From Pseudomonas sp. R37(2017) (GTDB lineage: Bacteria; Pseudomonadota; Gammaproteobacteria; Pseudomonadales; Pseudomonadaceae), in contig NZ_NEHO01000002.1 of assembly GCF_002113375.1 (NCBI RefSeq), positions 496,001 through 560,000 of the forward strand: DNA of 64,000 nucleotides. The letters run 5' to 3'. The first letter of the stretch is position 1, and every line of letters begins with the position of its first letter. Positions 39,511 to 48,413 of the stretch are shown piece after piece. The translations under genes were made by a program, and so were the position numbers. The notes under the pieces were generated by a model. That model had not been told where the DNA came from, did no database searches, and saw only the letters and a list, made by a program, of their open reading frames with translations.

Positions 39511-40887
39511 ATGGCTATCAGTGTTTTCGACCTGTTCAAAATCGGCATCGGCCCTTCCAGTTCGCACACCGTGGGACCGATGCGCGCGGCGGCGCTATTC
39601 GTACAGGATCTGCGTGAGCGCGGGCTGCTGGAGCGGGTGCGGCGTGTCGAAGTTCAGCTTTATGGTTCGCTGTCGGCCACCGGCATCGGCCACGGCAGCG
39701 ACAACGCGGTGATCATGGGCCTGATGGGCGAGTGGCCGGATGCGATCGATCCGTCGCAAATCGGCGTCCGCATCGCCACCCTGCGCGAAACCGACACGCT
39801 ATTGCTCGATGGTCGTCTGCCGGTGTCGTTCGTCTGGGCACGGGACATGCGCCTGATCGATGAGAACCTGCCGTTTCACCCCAATGCCATGACCCTGGTC
39901 GCCGAAGGCGATGACGGCGAGTTGCATCGCGACACTTATTATTCGGTCGGCGGCGGTTTTGTCGTCGATCAAGCCCAGGCGTCCAGCGGTGTCGTCGATC
40001 TGGATGGCACTGTATTGCCTTACGATTTTTCCAGCGCCGCGGAGTTGTTGGAGCTGTGCAGGAAACACGGCCTGAGCGTGGCTGAATTAATGATGGCCAA
40101 CGAGAAGGTCTGGCGCAGCGAAGAGGAAATCCGCAGCGGCCTGATGAAACTCTGGCGTGCCATGCAGGATTGCGTCGAGCACGGCCTCAAGCACGAAGGC
40201 ATCCTGCCCGGTGGCCTGAACGTGCGGCGGCGTGCGGCCAAGTTGCATCGCAGTCTGCAGGAACTGAACAAGCCCAATGTGATCGGCTCGACTCTGAGTG
40301 CGATGGAGTGGGTCAACCTCTACGCATTGGCGGTCAACGAAGAAAACGCCGCCGGTGGGCGCATGGTCACGGCGCCGACCAATGGTGCGGCGGGAATCAT
40401 TCCTGCGGTGTTGCACTACTTTATGAAGTTCAGCGAAGACGTGACCGACGCCAATGTCGTCGATTACTTCCTCGGCGCTGCGTCGGTCGGGATCCTGTGC
40501 AAGAAGAACGCTTCGATTTCCGGTGCCGAAGTCGGCTGCCAGGGTGAAGTCGGTTCGGCCTGCGCCATGGCGGCGGCGGGGCTGGCGCAAATCCTCGGCG
40601 CTACACCGGAGCAAATGTGCAACGCGGCGGAGATCGGCCTGGAACACAACCTCGGCCTGACCTGCGACCCGGTGGGTGGGCTGGTCCAGGTGCCGTGCAT
40701 CGAGCGCAATGCAATCGCTGCTGTGAAAGCGATCAATGCGGCGCAAATGGCATTGCGCGGTGATGGTCAGCACTTTATCTCGCTGGATCGAGTGATCCGC
40801 ACCATGCGCGATACCGGTGCCGATATGCATGACAAATACAAGGAGACATCGCGGGGTGGGTTGGCGGTGAGTGCGGTGGAGTGCTGA
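39511..40887 (+). CDS. sdaB: L-serine dehydratase (single-chain, iron-sulfur)
   Basis: 458 residues from ATG 39511, with AGGAG 11-15 bases upstream; earlier starts are upstream of this site and lack the conserved beginning [23 protein letters not shown]. Both halves of the bacterial enzyme are fused in one chain. The 4Fe-4S cysteines lie in [24 protein letters not shown] and GLTCDPVGG. It deaminates L-serine to pyruvate and ammonia. In this island it finishes the route glycine betaine, dimethylglycine, sarcosine, glycine, serine, pyruvate, and it stands next to gbdR as in P. aeruginosa. Confidence 0.93.
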   Translation: MAISVFDLFKIGIGPSSSHTVGPMRAAALFVQDLRERGLLERVRRVEVQLYGSLSATGIGHGSDNAVIMGLMGEWPDAIDPSQIGVRIATLRETDTLLLDGRLPVSFVWARDMRLIDENLPFHPNAMTLVAEGDDGELHRDTYYSVGGGFVVDQAQASSGVVDLDGTVLPYDFSSAAELLELCRKHGLSVAELMMANEKVWRSEEEIRSGLMKLWRAMQDCVEHGLKHEGILPGGLNVRRRAAKLHRSLQELNKPNVIGSTLSAMEWVNLYALAVNEENAAGGRMVTAPTNGAAGIIPAVLHYFMKFSEDVTDANVVDYFLGAASVGILCKKNASISGAEVGCQGEVGSACAMAAAGLAQILGATPEQMCNAAEIGLEHNLGLTCDPVGGLVQVPCIERNAIAAVKAINAAQMALRGDGQHFISLDRVIRTMRDTGADMHDKYKETSRGGLAVSAVEC

Positions 40888-41412
40888 GTCAGTAGCACCG
40901 AGTCGCATTGTTCGCGAGCAGGCTCGCTCCCACAGGGCTCGGTGGGAGCGAGCCTGTTCCGGGCGGCGTTCCGACGAAGGCGTCAAACCAGTCAAAATTG
41001 CGCGTTAAGTGAACACCTGCTGGAAAACGCGCCACCTTTTGGCGCGTCGCTTACAGATAAATCGCCCTGCCGGTGATCAGGCTTCATCGAGTCCTCGACC
41101 ACCCGTCGCCCGTGCCTGCGGTGACACTCCTTTCCATCGTGGCGCAATGCTGTTCCCACAAGTGCTACCGAATTGCTCACAGTGTGTGGACCGAGGCGCG
41201 TGCCGGCCCTGATGGCCATTTAAATCCCCCCACCTTGCGCGTCATATATAGACACATTCCGACGTCGTTTTCAGGAGTTATTGAACGCACATTCAAAAAT
41301 AGGCATGGCAATTGCTCTGTCATTACAAAGCCCGTCTCCAATGCGAGAACGATGGCAATAACAAGAGCCTCCGCCTGAGGCCATCACCCGCTTTGTGTGA
41401 GGAGATACCGCG
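40888..41412. other. sdaB-gbdR intergenic region with long gbdR leader
   Basis: 525 bases. Contains a REP pair (40910-40962), a strong hairpin (ACGCGCCA 41027-41034 with TGGCGCGT 41040-41047), an imperfect inverted repeat TTGAAC-GCACA-TTCAA at 41281-41295, and a small hairpin GCCTC/GAGGC shortly before the gbdR ribosome site. No coding region supported. Confidence 0.5.
40910..40962. repeat. REP inverted pair (class A, short spacer)
   Basis: GCGAGCAGGCTCGCTCCCACA faces GTGGGAGCGAGCCTG across a 7-base spacer; the right arm is incomplete (CTGTTCC instead of CTGCTCGCG). Confidence 0.85.
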
Positions 41413-42516
41413 ATGACGACGTTCAACTCCGGGGCCCAACCCCAGAACCGTGCGCCTCAATCCATCGGCTTTCTGCTGCTGGACAATTTCACACTGATTT
41501 CTCTGGCCTCTGCAGTCGAACCCTTGCGCATGGCCAACCAGTTGTCCGGTCGCGAGCTGTATCGCTGGACCACCCTCACCGTCGATGGCGGCCAGGTCTG
41601 GGCCAGTGACGGTCTGCAGATCACCCCCGACGCTTCCATGCACAAAGCCCCGCCGATGGACACTGTCATCGTGTGCGGCGGTATCGGCATCCAGCGCACT
41701 GTTACCCGCGAACACGTGTCATGGCTGCAGAGCCAGGCTCGCCAGTCCCGTCGTCTCGGCGCGGTCTGCACTGGCAGCTGGGCCCTGGCCTGCGCCGGCC
41801 TGCTGGACGGTTTCGATTGCAGCGTGCACTGGGAATGCCTGGCGGCGATGCAGGAAGCTTTCCCGCGGGTAGCGATGAGCACTCGTCTGTTCACCCTCGA
41901 CCGTAACCGTTTCACCAGTTCGGGCGGCACCGCGCCACTGGACATGATGCTGCACCTGATCAGCCGCGATCACGGCCGTGAACTGTCGGCGGCCATTTCG
42001 GAGATGTTCGTCTACGAGCGCATCCGCAACGAACAGGATCACCAGCGTGTGCCGCTCAAGCACATGCTCGGCACCAATCAACCGAAGTTGCAGGAAATCG
42101 TTGCGCTGATGGAGGCCAACCTCGAAGAGCCGATCGACCTCGACGAATTGGCGGTGTATGTCGCGGTGTCCCGTCGGCAGCTCGAACGCCTGTTCCAGAA
42201 ATACCTGCACTGTTCGCCGTCGCGTTACTACCTCAAGCTGCGCCTGATCCGTGCGCGCCAGCTGCTCAAGCAAACGCCGATGTCGATCATCGAAGTGGCG
42301 TCGGTGTGCGGTTTCGTGTCCACGCCGCACTTCTCCAAGTGCTACCGCGAATACTTCGGCATTCCGCCGCGTGACGAGCGCGTAGGCTCCAATACCACCC
42401 AGCAAGTGGCGATGATGCCGCTGCCGCAAGCGCTGGTGCTGTCGCCGTTGTCCGGTCCGTTGTCGGCACTGAGCCAGGCGCGCAATGAGTCGACGTTTGC
42501 CAGCGTAAGGCTCTAG
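41413..42516 (+). CDS. gbdR: AraC-type activator of glycine betaine catabolism GbdR
   Basis: 367 residues with GAGGAGA 7-13 bases before the ATG. N-terminal GATase1-like (DJ-1/PfpI) domain at about 15-205 with IGFLLLDNFTLISLASAVEPLRMAN and the nucleophile-elbow region AVCTGSWALACAG. C-terminal AraC helix-turn-helix pair at about 245-330 (LAVYVAVSRRQLERLFQKYL and IIEVASVCGFVSTPHFSKCYREYFG). GbdR responds to glycine betaine and dimethylglycine and activates gbc, dgc, cbc, sdaB and related genes. The neighbours are those expected for GbdR. The related CdhR is encoded 6 kb away. Confidence 0.95.
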   Translation: MTTFNSGAQPQNRAPQSIGFLLLDNFTLISLASAVEPLRMANQLSGRELYRWTTLTVDGGQVWASDGLQITPDASMHKAPPMDTVIVCGGIGIQRTVTREHVSWLQSQARQSRRLGAVCTGSWALACAGLLDGFDCSVHWECLAAMQEAFPRVAMSTRLFTLDRNRFTSSGGTAPLDMMLHLISRDHGRELSAAISEMFVYERIRNEQDHQRVPLKHMLGTNQPKLQEIVALMEANLEEPIDLDELAVYVAVSRRQLERLFQKYLHCSPSRYYLKLRLIRARQLLKQTPMSIIEVASVCGFVSTPHFSKCYREYFGIPPRDERVGSNTTQQVAMMPLPQALVLSPLSGPLSALSQARNESTFASVRL

Positions 42517-42529
42517 ACCGAGGCGCCTT

Positions 42530-42622
42530 TATCGCGAGCAGGCTCGCTCCCACAGGTTATCGGATTGTTCACACATTTTGTGTTCAACCCCGATCTCCTG
42601 TGGGAGCGAGCCTGCTCGCGAA
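42530..42622. repeat. REP inverted pair (class A)
   Basis: Two GCGAGCAGGCTCGCTCCCACA arms; spacer with TTGTTCACACA and TGTGTTCAA. Confidence 0.9.
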
Positions 42623-42627
42623 TGGAT

Positions 42628-42894
42628 TTATCGGCCTGGGTGGCTCTGCTGATACTCCGCCAATGCCGGCAGCAACTGCTTGTCGATCGCCTGGCGCACC
42701 GCCGGCAGGATGGTCGCGCTGCTGGTGTACATCTGCTTGACCATGGTGCGCAGCACGATGGCTCGCTCGTTGTTCAAACCGCGCACCGCAAACTCGCAGG
42801 CCTGCTCGGCAGTGGCGCCGTTCGGCACTTGAAAGCCCAATGAAATGAGATGGCCCAACAGGTCTTCCTGGTCTATCAAATCGGCGTGCATCAT
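42628..42894 (-). CDS. Small hypothetical protein
   Basis: 88 residues (or 87 from the second of two adjacent ATG codons), with AAGGA 7-11 bases upstream. The protein is mostly helical, acidic at the start (MMHADLIDQEDLLGHLISLGFQVP), with no signal or membrane segment. A helical middle (ATAEQACEFAVRGLNNERAIVLRTMVKQM) suggests a small soluble helical bundle. I do not recognise a family. A gene in this position next to gbdR is also present, as I recall, in P. aeruginosa, which supports it being real. It diverges from a putative small RNA. Confidence 0.65.
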   Translation of the reverse strand: MMHADLIDQEDLLGHLISLGFQVPNGATAEQACEFAVRGLNNERAIVLRTMVKQMYTSSATILPAVRQAIDKQLLPALAEYQQSHPGR

Positions 42895-42967
42895 GACGCA
42901 ATCCTTCTTCAGGGAACGGTGTCGTGGTTCGATTCTGGTGGGGGTGCCGAGTGTCGGCAAGGGCGAT

Positions 42968-42995
42968 TTGTCACAATGGCAGCAATGGCTATGAA
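42968..42995 (+). promoter_or_regulatory. Sigma-70-like promoter of putative small RNA
   Basis: TTGTCA (42968-42973), 16 bases, TATGAA (42990-42995). No plus-strand gene follows, but a terminator does at 43106-43141. Confidence 0.5.
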
Positions 42996-43001
42996 CAGGT
43001 C

Positions 43002-43141
43002 GTTTTCGGGCAACTTGCCGGCCGAAGGAGGGGGCACACTGGACTCAGCTCGCTTCACGAAGGTTTGGTCACCCAAGCGTGGCAGCTCCTCAACAGTACC
43101 CTCTGCCTCGGTCATGTCACGGCTTGACCGGGGTTTTTTTT
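43002..43141 (+). ncRNA. Putative small RNA (about 140 nt)
   Basis: A transcript starting near 43002 would hold a first G-rich segment with GAAGGAGGGGG, a hairpin CACG-AAGGT-TTGG-TCAC-CCAA-G-CGTG at about 43053-43078, a single-stranded A/C-rich stretch, and a terminator. No open frame with a start and stop of gene-like quality fits it. The layout (short, structured, ending in a U-run) is typical of Hfq-type regulatory RNAs. I do not recognise a named RNA. Coordinates of the 5' end are inferred from the promoter. Confidence 0.5.
43106..43141 (+). terminator. Orphan rho-independent terminator
   Basis: CCTCGGTCA (43106-43114) pairs with TGACCGGGG (43125-43133; one G-T pair), 10-base loop, then eight T. 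The nearest plus-strand gene upstream is gbdR, more than 590 bases away with a REP pair and an opposing gene between. Confidence 0.85.
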
Positions 43142-43171
43142 GCTCGTTTTTTCTGTGTTGTCTGTGCGGAC

Positions 43172-43265
43172 GCCATCGCGGGCAAGCCGCGCTCCCACAA
43201 GGTCAGGGTTGCCACAGATTTGGTGAACGACACCAAACCTGTGGGAGCGCGGCTTGCCCGCGATG
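43172..43265. repeat. REP inverted pair (class C variant)
   Basis: CATCGCGGGCAAGCCGCGCT followed by CCCACA, facing its complement, with a spacer of about 35 bases. Confidence 0.9.
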
Positions 43266-43279
43266 AACGATAACGCGGT

Positions 43280-44443
43280 CTAGCGCTGTAACACGAGGAT
43301 CCGCGACAGCAACTCATCCCGGTCGACATAGCAGCCCTGGAAATGTCGCGCTCCGGTGGCGGGGTCGAAGGCGTTGCGGGCATGCAGCGTGCGACGGTTG
43401 TCGAAGCACCACAGCTCACCTGGGTTGAGCCGCTGCATCAGGCGGAACCGGGGTTCGCGGGTCATCGCGATAAAGCGCCGGTAGGCTTGATAGAGCCTGG
43501 GCATCTGCTCTACCGAGGCATCGAACGGTCCGCGCAGAAAGTTGGCCATGCGGATTTCCGACACCTGCCCCAACGCATCCAGGGCAATGATGGGTGCGAG
43601 GCAACGGTAGTCGCTGTGGCGGTCCTTGTTGCGAAATTCCACGGGGATTTCGCAGAGGCTTTTGAACGACTCGGGATCTTCCCGGCGCAAGGCGTCGGCA
43701 ATGGCAAAACCGTCGACGAAAATGCTCTCGCCACCCTCGGCGTCATTGACCAGGCAGTGCAGGAATTGCAGACCCGGTTGCAACTCGCGGGTTGGCAGAT
43801 CGGTGTGCAGCGGCAGGTTGAAAGCGGTGTAGGCGTTGCTGTCGGCGTCGGCCTTGGACTGCACGTTGAACAGCACGCCGAAATTGCTCTCGCGGATGAA
43901 AGAAATGCGTTGGGCGACCTGCTTCAACGAGCCGGGTTCGGTGGGTACGCCACGGACCTGGGTCAGCCCGACATCCCGCACCGCCAGCAGCCATTGCAGC
44001 AACGCCTGGGAGTCGTTCATCAACGCCTGATAGTCGAACACCGGCAACTGCAAATCACTGTGCCAAAGCCTGGCTTTGGGCTTGTGTGCCTGACGTTCGG
44101 CGCGGGACTCGTCGTCATAGGCATGGGCGCGCAGCCAGCCGGGATCGAAGCGGCTGGCGTGGCCATCCTGCCAAGCCACCGACAGGCAGCCTTCCGTGTC
44201 GATGTGTACGGCGTCAGGCATCAGATCCCGGGCCACATCGACGATTTCCAGCACTTGCTCGCGGGTCACGGTGTAGACGCACTGCGGGCACGGGCAGTTA
44301 TCCCGCAGCCATTGATGGTGGAAAGGGCTGACGCGATCGTCGGCCCACTTCACCAGAACACGGTCCGCCAGGGTCTGCACGCCAGTCAGCGCGCTGATCA
44401 ACGGATAGGTACGAAAGTCGGCAAATGCAGCGGCGGTGTTCAT
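43280..44443 (-). CDS. Gamma-butyrobetaine dioxygenase
   Basis: 387 residues. N-terminal DUF971 domain (about 25-110) with the zinc cysteines CPCPQC, then a TauD/TfdA-type dioxygenase domain with the iron triad: HTD at about residue 218-220 (LPLHTDLPTREL) and the distal His in RRTLHARNAFDP. This two-domain layout and length match Pseudomonas gamma-butyrobetaine hydroxylase, which uses 2-oxoglutarate, Fe2+ and O2 to make L-carnitine. AAGGAG lies 7-12 bases before the ATG. It starts 13 bases after the cdhB stop, so it ends the carnitine operon and feeds it with substrate. Confidence 0.93.
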   Translation of the reverse strand: MNTAAAFADFRTYPLISALTGVQTLADRVLVKWADDRVSPFHHQWLRDNCPCPQCVYTVTREQVLEIVDVARDLMPDAVHIDTEGCLSVAWQDGHASRFDPGWLRAHAYDDESRAERQAHKPKARLWHSDLQLPVFDYQALMNDSQALLQWLLAVRDVGLTQVRGVPTEPGSLKQVAQRISFIRESNFGVLFNVQSKADADSNAYTAFNLPLHTDLPTRELQPGLQFLHCLVNDAEGGESIFVDGFAIADALRREDPESFKSLCEIPVEFRNKDRHSDYRCLAPIIALDALGQVSEIRMANFLRGPFDASVEQMPRLYQAYRRFIAMTREPRFRLMQRLNPGELWCFDNRRTLHARNAFDPATGARHFQGCYVDRDELLSRILVLQR

Positions 44444-44456
44444 GGCGATCTCCTTG

Positions 44457-44933
44457 TTATTTTTTTGGCGGTAATGCGATCACTCGGCCAATGTACTCGG
44501 GGGACGGCAGGTCCGCCTGTTCGGCGACGATGGCTTGCAGTCGGTTCAAGGACTGTTCGCTGAACGGTGCCGAACGCGGCCCGTCGAGGTCCACGTGCAG
44601 CAGCATCTGTTCGTTGCCTGCAAGTTCCCGGGCGTCACCGACCAGGTGCAGGCTGTGATAGAGGTGCACGCGCTTGCTGTCGTGGGCAATGATTTGGGTG
44701 TGCACTTCGACTTGGGCGTCGAGCTTCACTTCGTGCAGGTAGTTGAGGTGCAGTTCGAGGGTGAACAGCGAGTTGCCGCTGGCTTCGCGACTGTTGCTGT
44801 CCAGGCCCAGGCGATCCATCAGGGCATCGGTGGCGTAGCTGAAAATCAGCAGGTAGAAGGCATCGCGCAGGTGGCCGTTGTAGTCGACCCAGTCGGGGAT
44901 GATGGTGGTCTGGTAGGTGGTGAGGGTGGGCAT
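44457..44933 (-). CDS. cdhB: Betainyl-CoA thioesterase (hotdog fold)
   Basis: 158 residues from MPTLTTYQTTIIPDWVDYNGHLRDAFY, with GGAACAG upstream; a longer frame runs into a REP element. The DYNGHLRDAFY start is the hotdog thioesterase signature (Asp/Asn-Gly-His). In Pseudomonas carnitine catabolism this enzyme frees glycine betaine from betainyl-CoA made by CdhC. It lies between cdhA and the dioxygenase on one strand, with a REP pair in the cdhA-cdhB gap. Confidence 0.88.
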   Translation of the reverse strand: MPTLTTYQTTIIPDWVDYNGHLRDAFYLLIFSYATDALMDRLGLDSNSREASGNSLFTLELHLNYLHEVKLDAQVEVHTQIIAHDSKRVHLYHSLHLVGDARELAGNEQMLLHVDLDGPRSAPFSEQSLNRLQAIVAEQADLPSPEYIGRVIALPPKK

Positions 44934-44969
44934 GATATCTGTTCCAACATTGGTGGTGACTGGACTGCC

Positions 44970-45066
44970 GTCTTCGCGGGCAAGCCCGCTCCCACAGTGA
45001 TTTGTGGTGTGAACACTGACTTTTTCACTCAACAGAACCCTGTGGGAGCGGGCTTGCCCGCGAAGA
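44970..45066. repeat. REP inverted pair (class C)
   Basis: GCGGGCAAGCCCGCTCCCACA facing its complement, inside the carnitine operon between cdhA and cdhB. Confidence 0.9.
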
Positions 45067-45096
45067 GGCCGGTACTGCTGGCCTCATAACATGAGA

Positions 45097-46062
45097 CTAC
45101 TCGCTGAACGCCATCCCATGCTTCTCTTTGGTGGTTTTCACCGCCTCCAGCACCGCCAGCAGGCAGTCATCACGATAGCGCTCCAGCGCCGAAATGCTGT
45201 GTTTGCCCAGTTGATCGCTGGTGCCGTCGACTACGTCGTCGATCAGTTTGTCTGTCAGTTCCGGCGCCGGCAGGTAAGTCCAGGGTAACTGCAACGCTGG
45301 ACCAAACTGCGCCATGAAGTGACGCATGCCGGCATCGCCACCCGCCAGGGTGTAGGTCAGGAACGTGCCCATGAACGACCAGCGCAAGCCCGCGCCAAAG
45401 CGGATTGCATCGTCGATTTCGCCGGTGGTCGCCACGCCGTCGTTGACCAGGTGCAGCGCCTCGCGCCACAGCGCTTCGAGCAGGCGGTCGGCGATGAAGC
45501 CCGGCACTTCCTTGCGCACGTGCAACGGGCGCATCCCCAAGGATTCATAGACTTTCATCGCTGCCTGCACCGCTTCAGGGGCGGTGTTCTTGCCGCCGAC
45601 CACTTCCACCAATGGCAGCAGGTAAACCGGGTTGAACGGGTGGCCGACCACACAGCGTTGCGGGTGCGTGGCGCTTTCGTAGAACTCGCTCGGCAACAGG
45701 CCGGAGGTGCTGGAGCCGATCAACGCATTGGGTTTGGCCGCCGCGCTGATTTTGCTGTGCAGGTCCAGTTTCAGTTCCAGACGCTCCGGGGCGCTTTCCT
45801 GGATGAAGTCGGCATCGCGCACGCACTCTTCGATAGTCGTGACAAAGCGCAGGCGATCCTGCGATGCACCGGGTGCCAGGCCTTGTTTTTCCAGTGCACC
45901 CCAGGCATTTGCAACGCGTTTGCGCAGGGCTGCTTCGGCACCGGGAGCCGGGTCCCAGGCCACCACGTCCAGGCCATGGGCGAGGGCGCGGGACACCCAG
46001 CCGCTGCCGATGACACCGCTGCCTAACGCTGCGAAGGTTTTGATTTCGGTGATAAAGCTCAT
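45097..46062 (-). CDS. cdhA: L-carnitine dehydrogenase
   Basis: 321 residues of the 3-hydroxyacyl-CoA dehydrogenase fold: NAD motif [20 protein letters not shown], then [11 protein letters not shown] and the substrate region [17 protein letters not shown] with the catalytic His and Glu. It oxidises carnitine to 3-dehydrocarnitine with NAD+. The length and GWVSRAL-type Rossmann helix match carnitine 3-dehydrogenases rather than fatty-acid FadB domains. It is third in the caiX-cdhC-cdhA-cdhB-dioxygenase row. Confidence 0.93.
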   Translation of the reverse strand: MSFITEIKTFAALGSGVIGSGWVSRALAHGLDVVAWDPAPGAEAALRKRVANAWGALEKQGLAPGASQDRLRFVTTIEECVRDADFIQESAPERLELKLDLHSKISAAAKPNALIGSSTSGLLPSEFYESATHPQRCVVGHPFNPVYLLPLVEVVGGKNTAPEAVQAAMKVYESLGMRPLHVRKEVPGFIADRLLEALWREALHLVNDGVATTGEIDDAIRFGAGLRWSFMGTFLTYTLAGGDAGMRHFMAQFGPALQLPWTYLPAPELTDKLIDDVVDGTSDQLGKHSISALERYRDDCLLAVLEAVKTTKEKHGMAFSE

Positions 46063-46093
46063 GGCGATTTCCTGAAGAGTTCGGTGATCCCTA

Positions 46094-46258
46094 GTGGGAG
46101 TGGGCTTTGTGGCGAGGGGGCTTGCCCCCGTTGGGGCGCGAAGCGGCCCTAAAACCAGAAACTGCAGTGTTCCAGATACAACAGGTGCAATGATTTACGA
46201 CTGCTTCGCAGTCGAACGGGGGCAAGCCCCCTCGCCACAAAAGCTCGCTCCCACAGGG
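46094..46258. repeat. REP pair (class D) nested with class A/C ends
   Basis: GTGGCGAGGGGGCTTGCCCC and its complement face each other, with outer GTGGGAGTGGGCT and AGCTCGCTCCCACA ends, so two REP classes appear nested. It lies between cdhC and cdhA. Confidence 0.85.
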
Positions 46259-46274
46259 GGAAATGGGTGATGGA

Positions 46275-47162
46275 TTAGCCGCGCTGGGTCAGGCCCATTT
46301 TCTTGCGGCCCTCAGCCGGGGTCAGGACGCGGGCACCGAGGCGGCTGAGGATTTCCGTGGCGCGTTCGACCAGTTGACCGTTGGTCGCTAGCACGCCCTT
46401 GTCCAGCCACAGGTTGTCTTCCAGGCCGACGCGCACGTTGCCGCCGAGCAACACCGCTTGCGCCGCCATCGGCATCTGCATGCGGCCGATACCGAAACCG
46501 GCCCAGACCGCGTCGGCGGGCAGGTTGTCGACCATGGCTTTCATGGTCGTGGTGTCCGCCGGGGCGCCCCACGGGATGCCCAGGCACAGCTGGAACAGCG
46601 GGTTGTCGAGCAGGCCTTCCTTGATCATTTGTTTGGCGAACCACAGGTGACCGGTGTCGAAGATTTCCAACTCGGCCTTCACGCCCAGCTCCTGGATGCG
46701 CTTGGCGCCAGCACGCAGTTGGGCAGGGGTGGAGACGTAAATGGTGTCGCCGTCACCGAAGTTCAGGGTGCCGCAATCCAGGGTGCAGATTTCCGGCAGC
46801 AGCTCTTCGACGTGGGCCAGGCGGGTCAGCGGACCGACCAGATCAGTATTCGGGCCGAACTCCATCGGATTCTCGCCGGCGCCGATTTCCAGGTCGCCAC
46901 CCATGCCTGCGGTGAGGTTGACGATGATGTCCACATCCGCCTCGCGGATGCGCTCCATCACCTCACGATACAGCGCCACGTCACGGCTGAACTTGCCGGT
47001 TTGCGGGTCGCGCACATGGCAGTGAACCACGGTGGCGCCGGCCTTGGCGGCTTCCACGGCGGCGGCCGCGATCTGTTTCGGGGTGACCGGCACGTGGGGG
47101 CTCTTGGCGGTCGTGTCGCCAGCACCGGTGAGTGCGCAGGTGATGATGACGTCGTGGTTCAT
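46275..47162 (-). CDS. cdhC: 3-dehydrocarnitine cleavage enzyme (BKACE, DUF849)
   Basis: 295 residues. Beta-keto acid cleavage family: zinc-ligand [13 protein letters not shown] near residue 47-49, [10 protein letters not shown], and [10 protein letters not shown] near 170. It reacts 3-dehydrocarnitine with acetyl-CoA to give betainyl-CoA and acetoacetate. It follows caiX by 96 bases, with a hairpin between them, and precedes cdhA. The BKACE family has many substrates; the assignment here rests on neighbours and close fit to CdhC. Confidence 0.93.
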   Translation of the reverse strand: MNHDVIITCALTGAGDTTAKSPHVPVTPKQIAAAAVEAAKAGATVVHCHVRDPQTGKFSRDVALYREVMERIREADVDIIVNLTAGMGGDLEIGAGENPMEFGPNTDLVGPLTRLAHVEELLPEICTLDCGTLNFGDGDTIYVSTPAQLRAGAKRIQELGVKAELEIFDTGHLWFAKQMIKEGLLDNPLFQLCLGIPWGAPADTTTMKAMVDNLPADAVWAGFGIGRMQMPMAAQAVLLGGNVRVGLEDNLWLDKGVLATNGQLVERATEILSRLGARVLTPAEGRKKMGLTQRG

Positions 47163-47217
47163 TTGGCGGTTCCTTACAGGCGAGTTTGTGGGTTTTGGCC
47201 AGGCGTGGCCGTCCCGT

Positions 47218-47239
47218 TCGCAGCCCGTCGGGGCTGCGA
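47218..47239 (-). promoter_or_regulatory. Intercistronic hairpin between caiX and cdhC
   Basis: TCGCAGCCC (47218-47226) and GGGCTGCGA (47231-47239) are perfect complements with a GTCG loop, 19 bases after the caiX stop. There is no T-run. Confidence 0.7.
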
Positions 47240-47258
47240 GTCGGTGCTTCGTTCGGGT

Positions 47259-48203
47259 TTACTTACTGGTCAGTTGCAGGTTTTCGGCGGCCGGTTTGCC
47301 ATCGAAGGTGGTGACGCCTTCAAGCCAGCGTTTTTTGTCCTGCGGGTGATCCTTGAGCCATTGTCTGGCCGACTCGAAAGCGTCCTTGTGATCCAGCAGC
47401 GGCTGCATCATCCGGCTCTCGTCTTCGGCGGTGAATGTCAGGTTGCTCAGCAGGCGAGCGATGTTCGGGCATTGTTCGGCGTATGTCGGTGCGGTGACGG
47501 TCCACACGGTGGCCTTGCCTTCGTTCGGGCCGAGGGCGTCGTCGCTGCCGCTGAGGTAGGTCATTTTCACGTTGACGTTCATCGGGTGCGGTGCCCAGCC
47601 GAAGAACACCACGGCTTCGTTGCGACGCACGGCGCGATCCACCGCGGCGAGCATGCCGGCTTCACTGGACTCGACCAGCTGGAACTTGCCGAGGCCGAAC
47701 TGGTTCTTGGCGATCATCGCCTTGATCTGGGTGTTGGCGCCCGAGCCGGGCTCGATGCCGTAGATCTTGCCGCCCAGTTCTTTTTCGAATTTGGCGATGT
47801 CAGCGAAGGTTTTCAGGCCCTTGTCGGCGAGGTAGGTCGGTACGGCGAGGGTCGCGCGGGCGTCCTGCAGGCTTGGCGCTTCAAGCACCTTGACCTGTTT
47901 GGCGTCGACGAACGGGGTGATGGTCTGGGTCATCAGCGGGTTCCAGTAGCCGAGGAACAGGTCCAGACGCTGGTCGCGGATCCCGGCGAAAATGATCTGC
48001 TGGGAGGCGCTGGTTTGCTTGGTGCTGTAGCCGAGGCCATCGAGCAATACCTGGGTCATGGCGCTGGTGGCGATCACGTCGGTCCAGTTCACTACACCCA
48101 TGCGCACGTTCTGGCACGCGGCGGGCTCTGCGGCCATGACACTGGCGCTCAGTAACGCGGTACCACTGAGTGCAAGAACACAGCTGCTGATCAGTCGTTT
48201 CAT
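47259..48203 (-). CDS. caiX: Carnitine-binding periplasmic protein CaiX
   Basis: 314 residues from ATG 48203 (MKRLISSCVLALSG) with a signal peptide ending SVMAAEPA. Same family as CbcX: NWTDVIATSAMTQVLLDGLGY, FLGYWNPLM and FFGWAPHPMNVNVKMTYL. No permease or ATPase is encoded beside it; CaiX is known to use the CbcVW core encoded 9 kb away. It heads the carnitine operon and is divergent from cdhR, which activates it. Confidence 0.94.
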   Translation of the reverse strand: MKRLISSCVLALSGTALLSASVMAAEPAACQNVRMGVVNWTDVIATSAMTQVLLDGLGYSTKQTSASQQIIFAGIRDQRLDLFLGYWNPLMTQTITPFVDAKQVKVLEAPSLQDARATLAVPTYLADKGLKTFADIAKFEKELGGKIYGIEPGSGANTQIKAMIAKNQFGLGKFQLVESSEAGMLAAVDRAVRRNEAVVFFGWAPHPMNVNVKMTYLSGSDDALGPNEGKATVWTVTAPTYAEQCPNIARLLSNLTFTAEDESRMMQPLLDHKDAFESARQWLKDHPQDKKRWLEGVTTFDGKPAAENLQLTSK

Positions 48204-48413
48204 TCTCGGGTTCCTCGGCAGTTCGTTTATTGTGAGTTCCGGTGTCTGATGCGCCGGTGATGCCAAGTTACGCAGCCAAGCGGCCGTGAAAGCGCACTGC
48301 GGCGACCAGCTCTTGCACTGTGGCGACCTGTGCTCTTGAATGCCGCTCGCAACTGGCGTATCAACGTCCTCACGCTACCCGCCATCTCGCTCCCTGCCAG
48401 TCGAGTGCGCTCC

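Larger units (their letters stand above)
42895..43279. other. Non-coding region with putative small RNA and REP pair
   Basis: 385 bases between a small hypothetical gene and the gamma-butyrobetaine hydroxylase stop. It holds a plus-strand promoter-like pair, about 140 bases with hairpins, a strong terminator, and then a class C REP pair (43172-43265). Confidence 0.6.

Noticed and set aside
42850..43266. A plus-strand coding gene covering the putative small RNA
   Set aside because: The frame runs straight through the terminator and a REP element, has no ribosome site at its start and no domain-like sequence.
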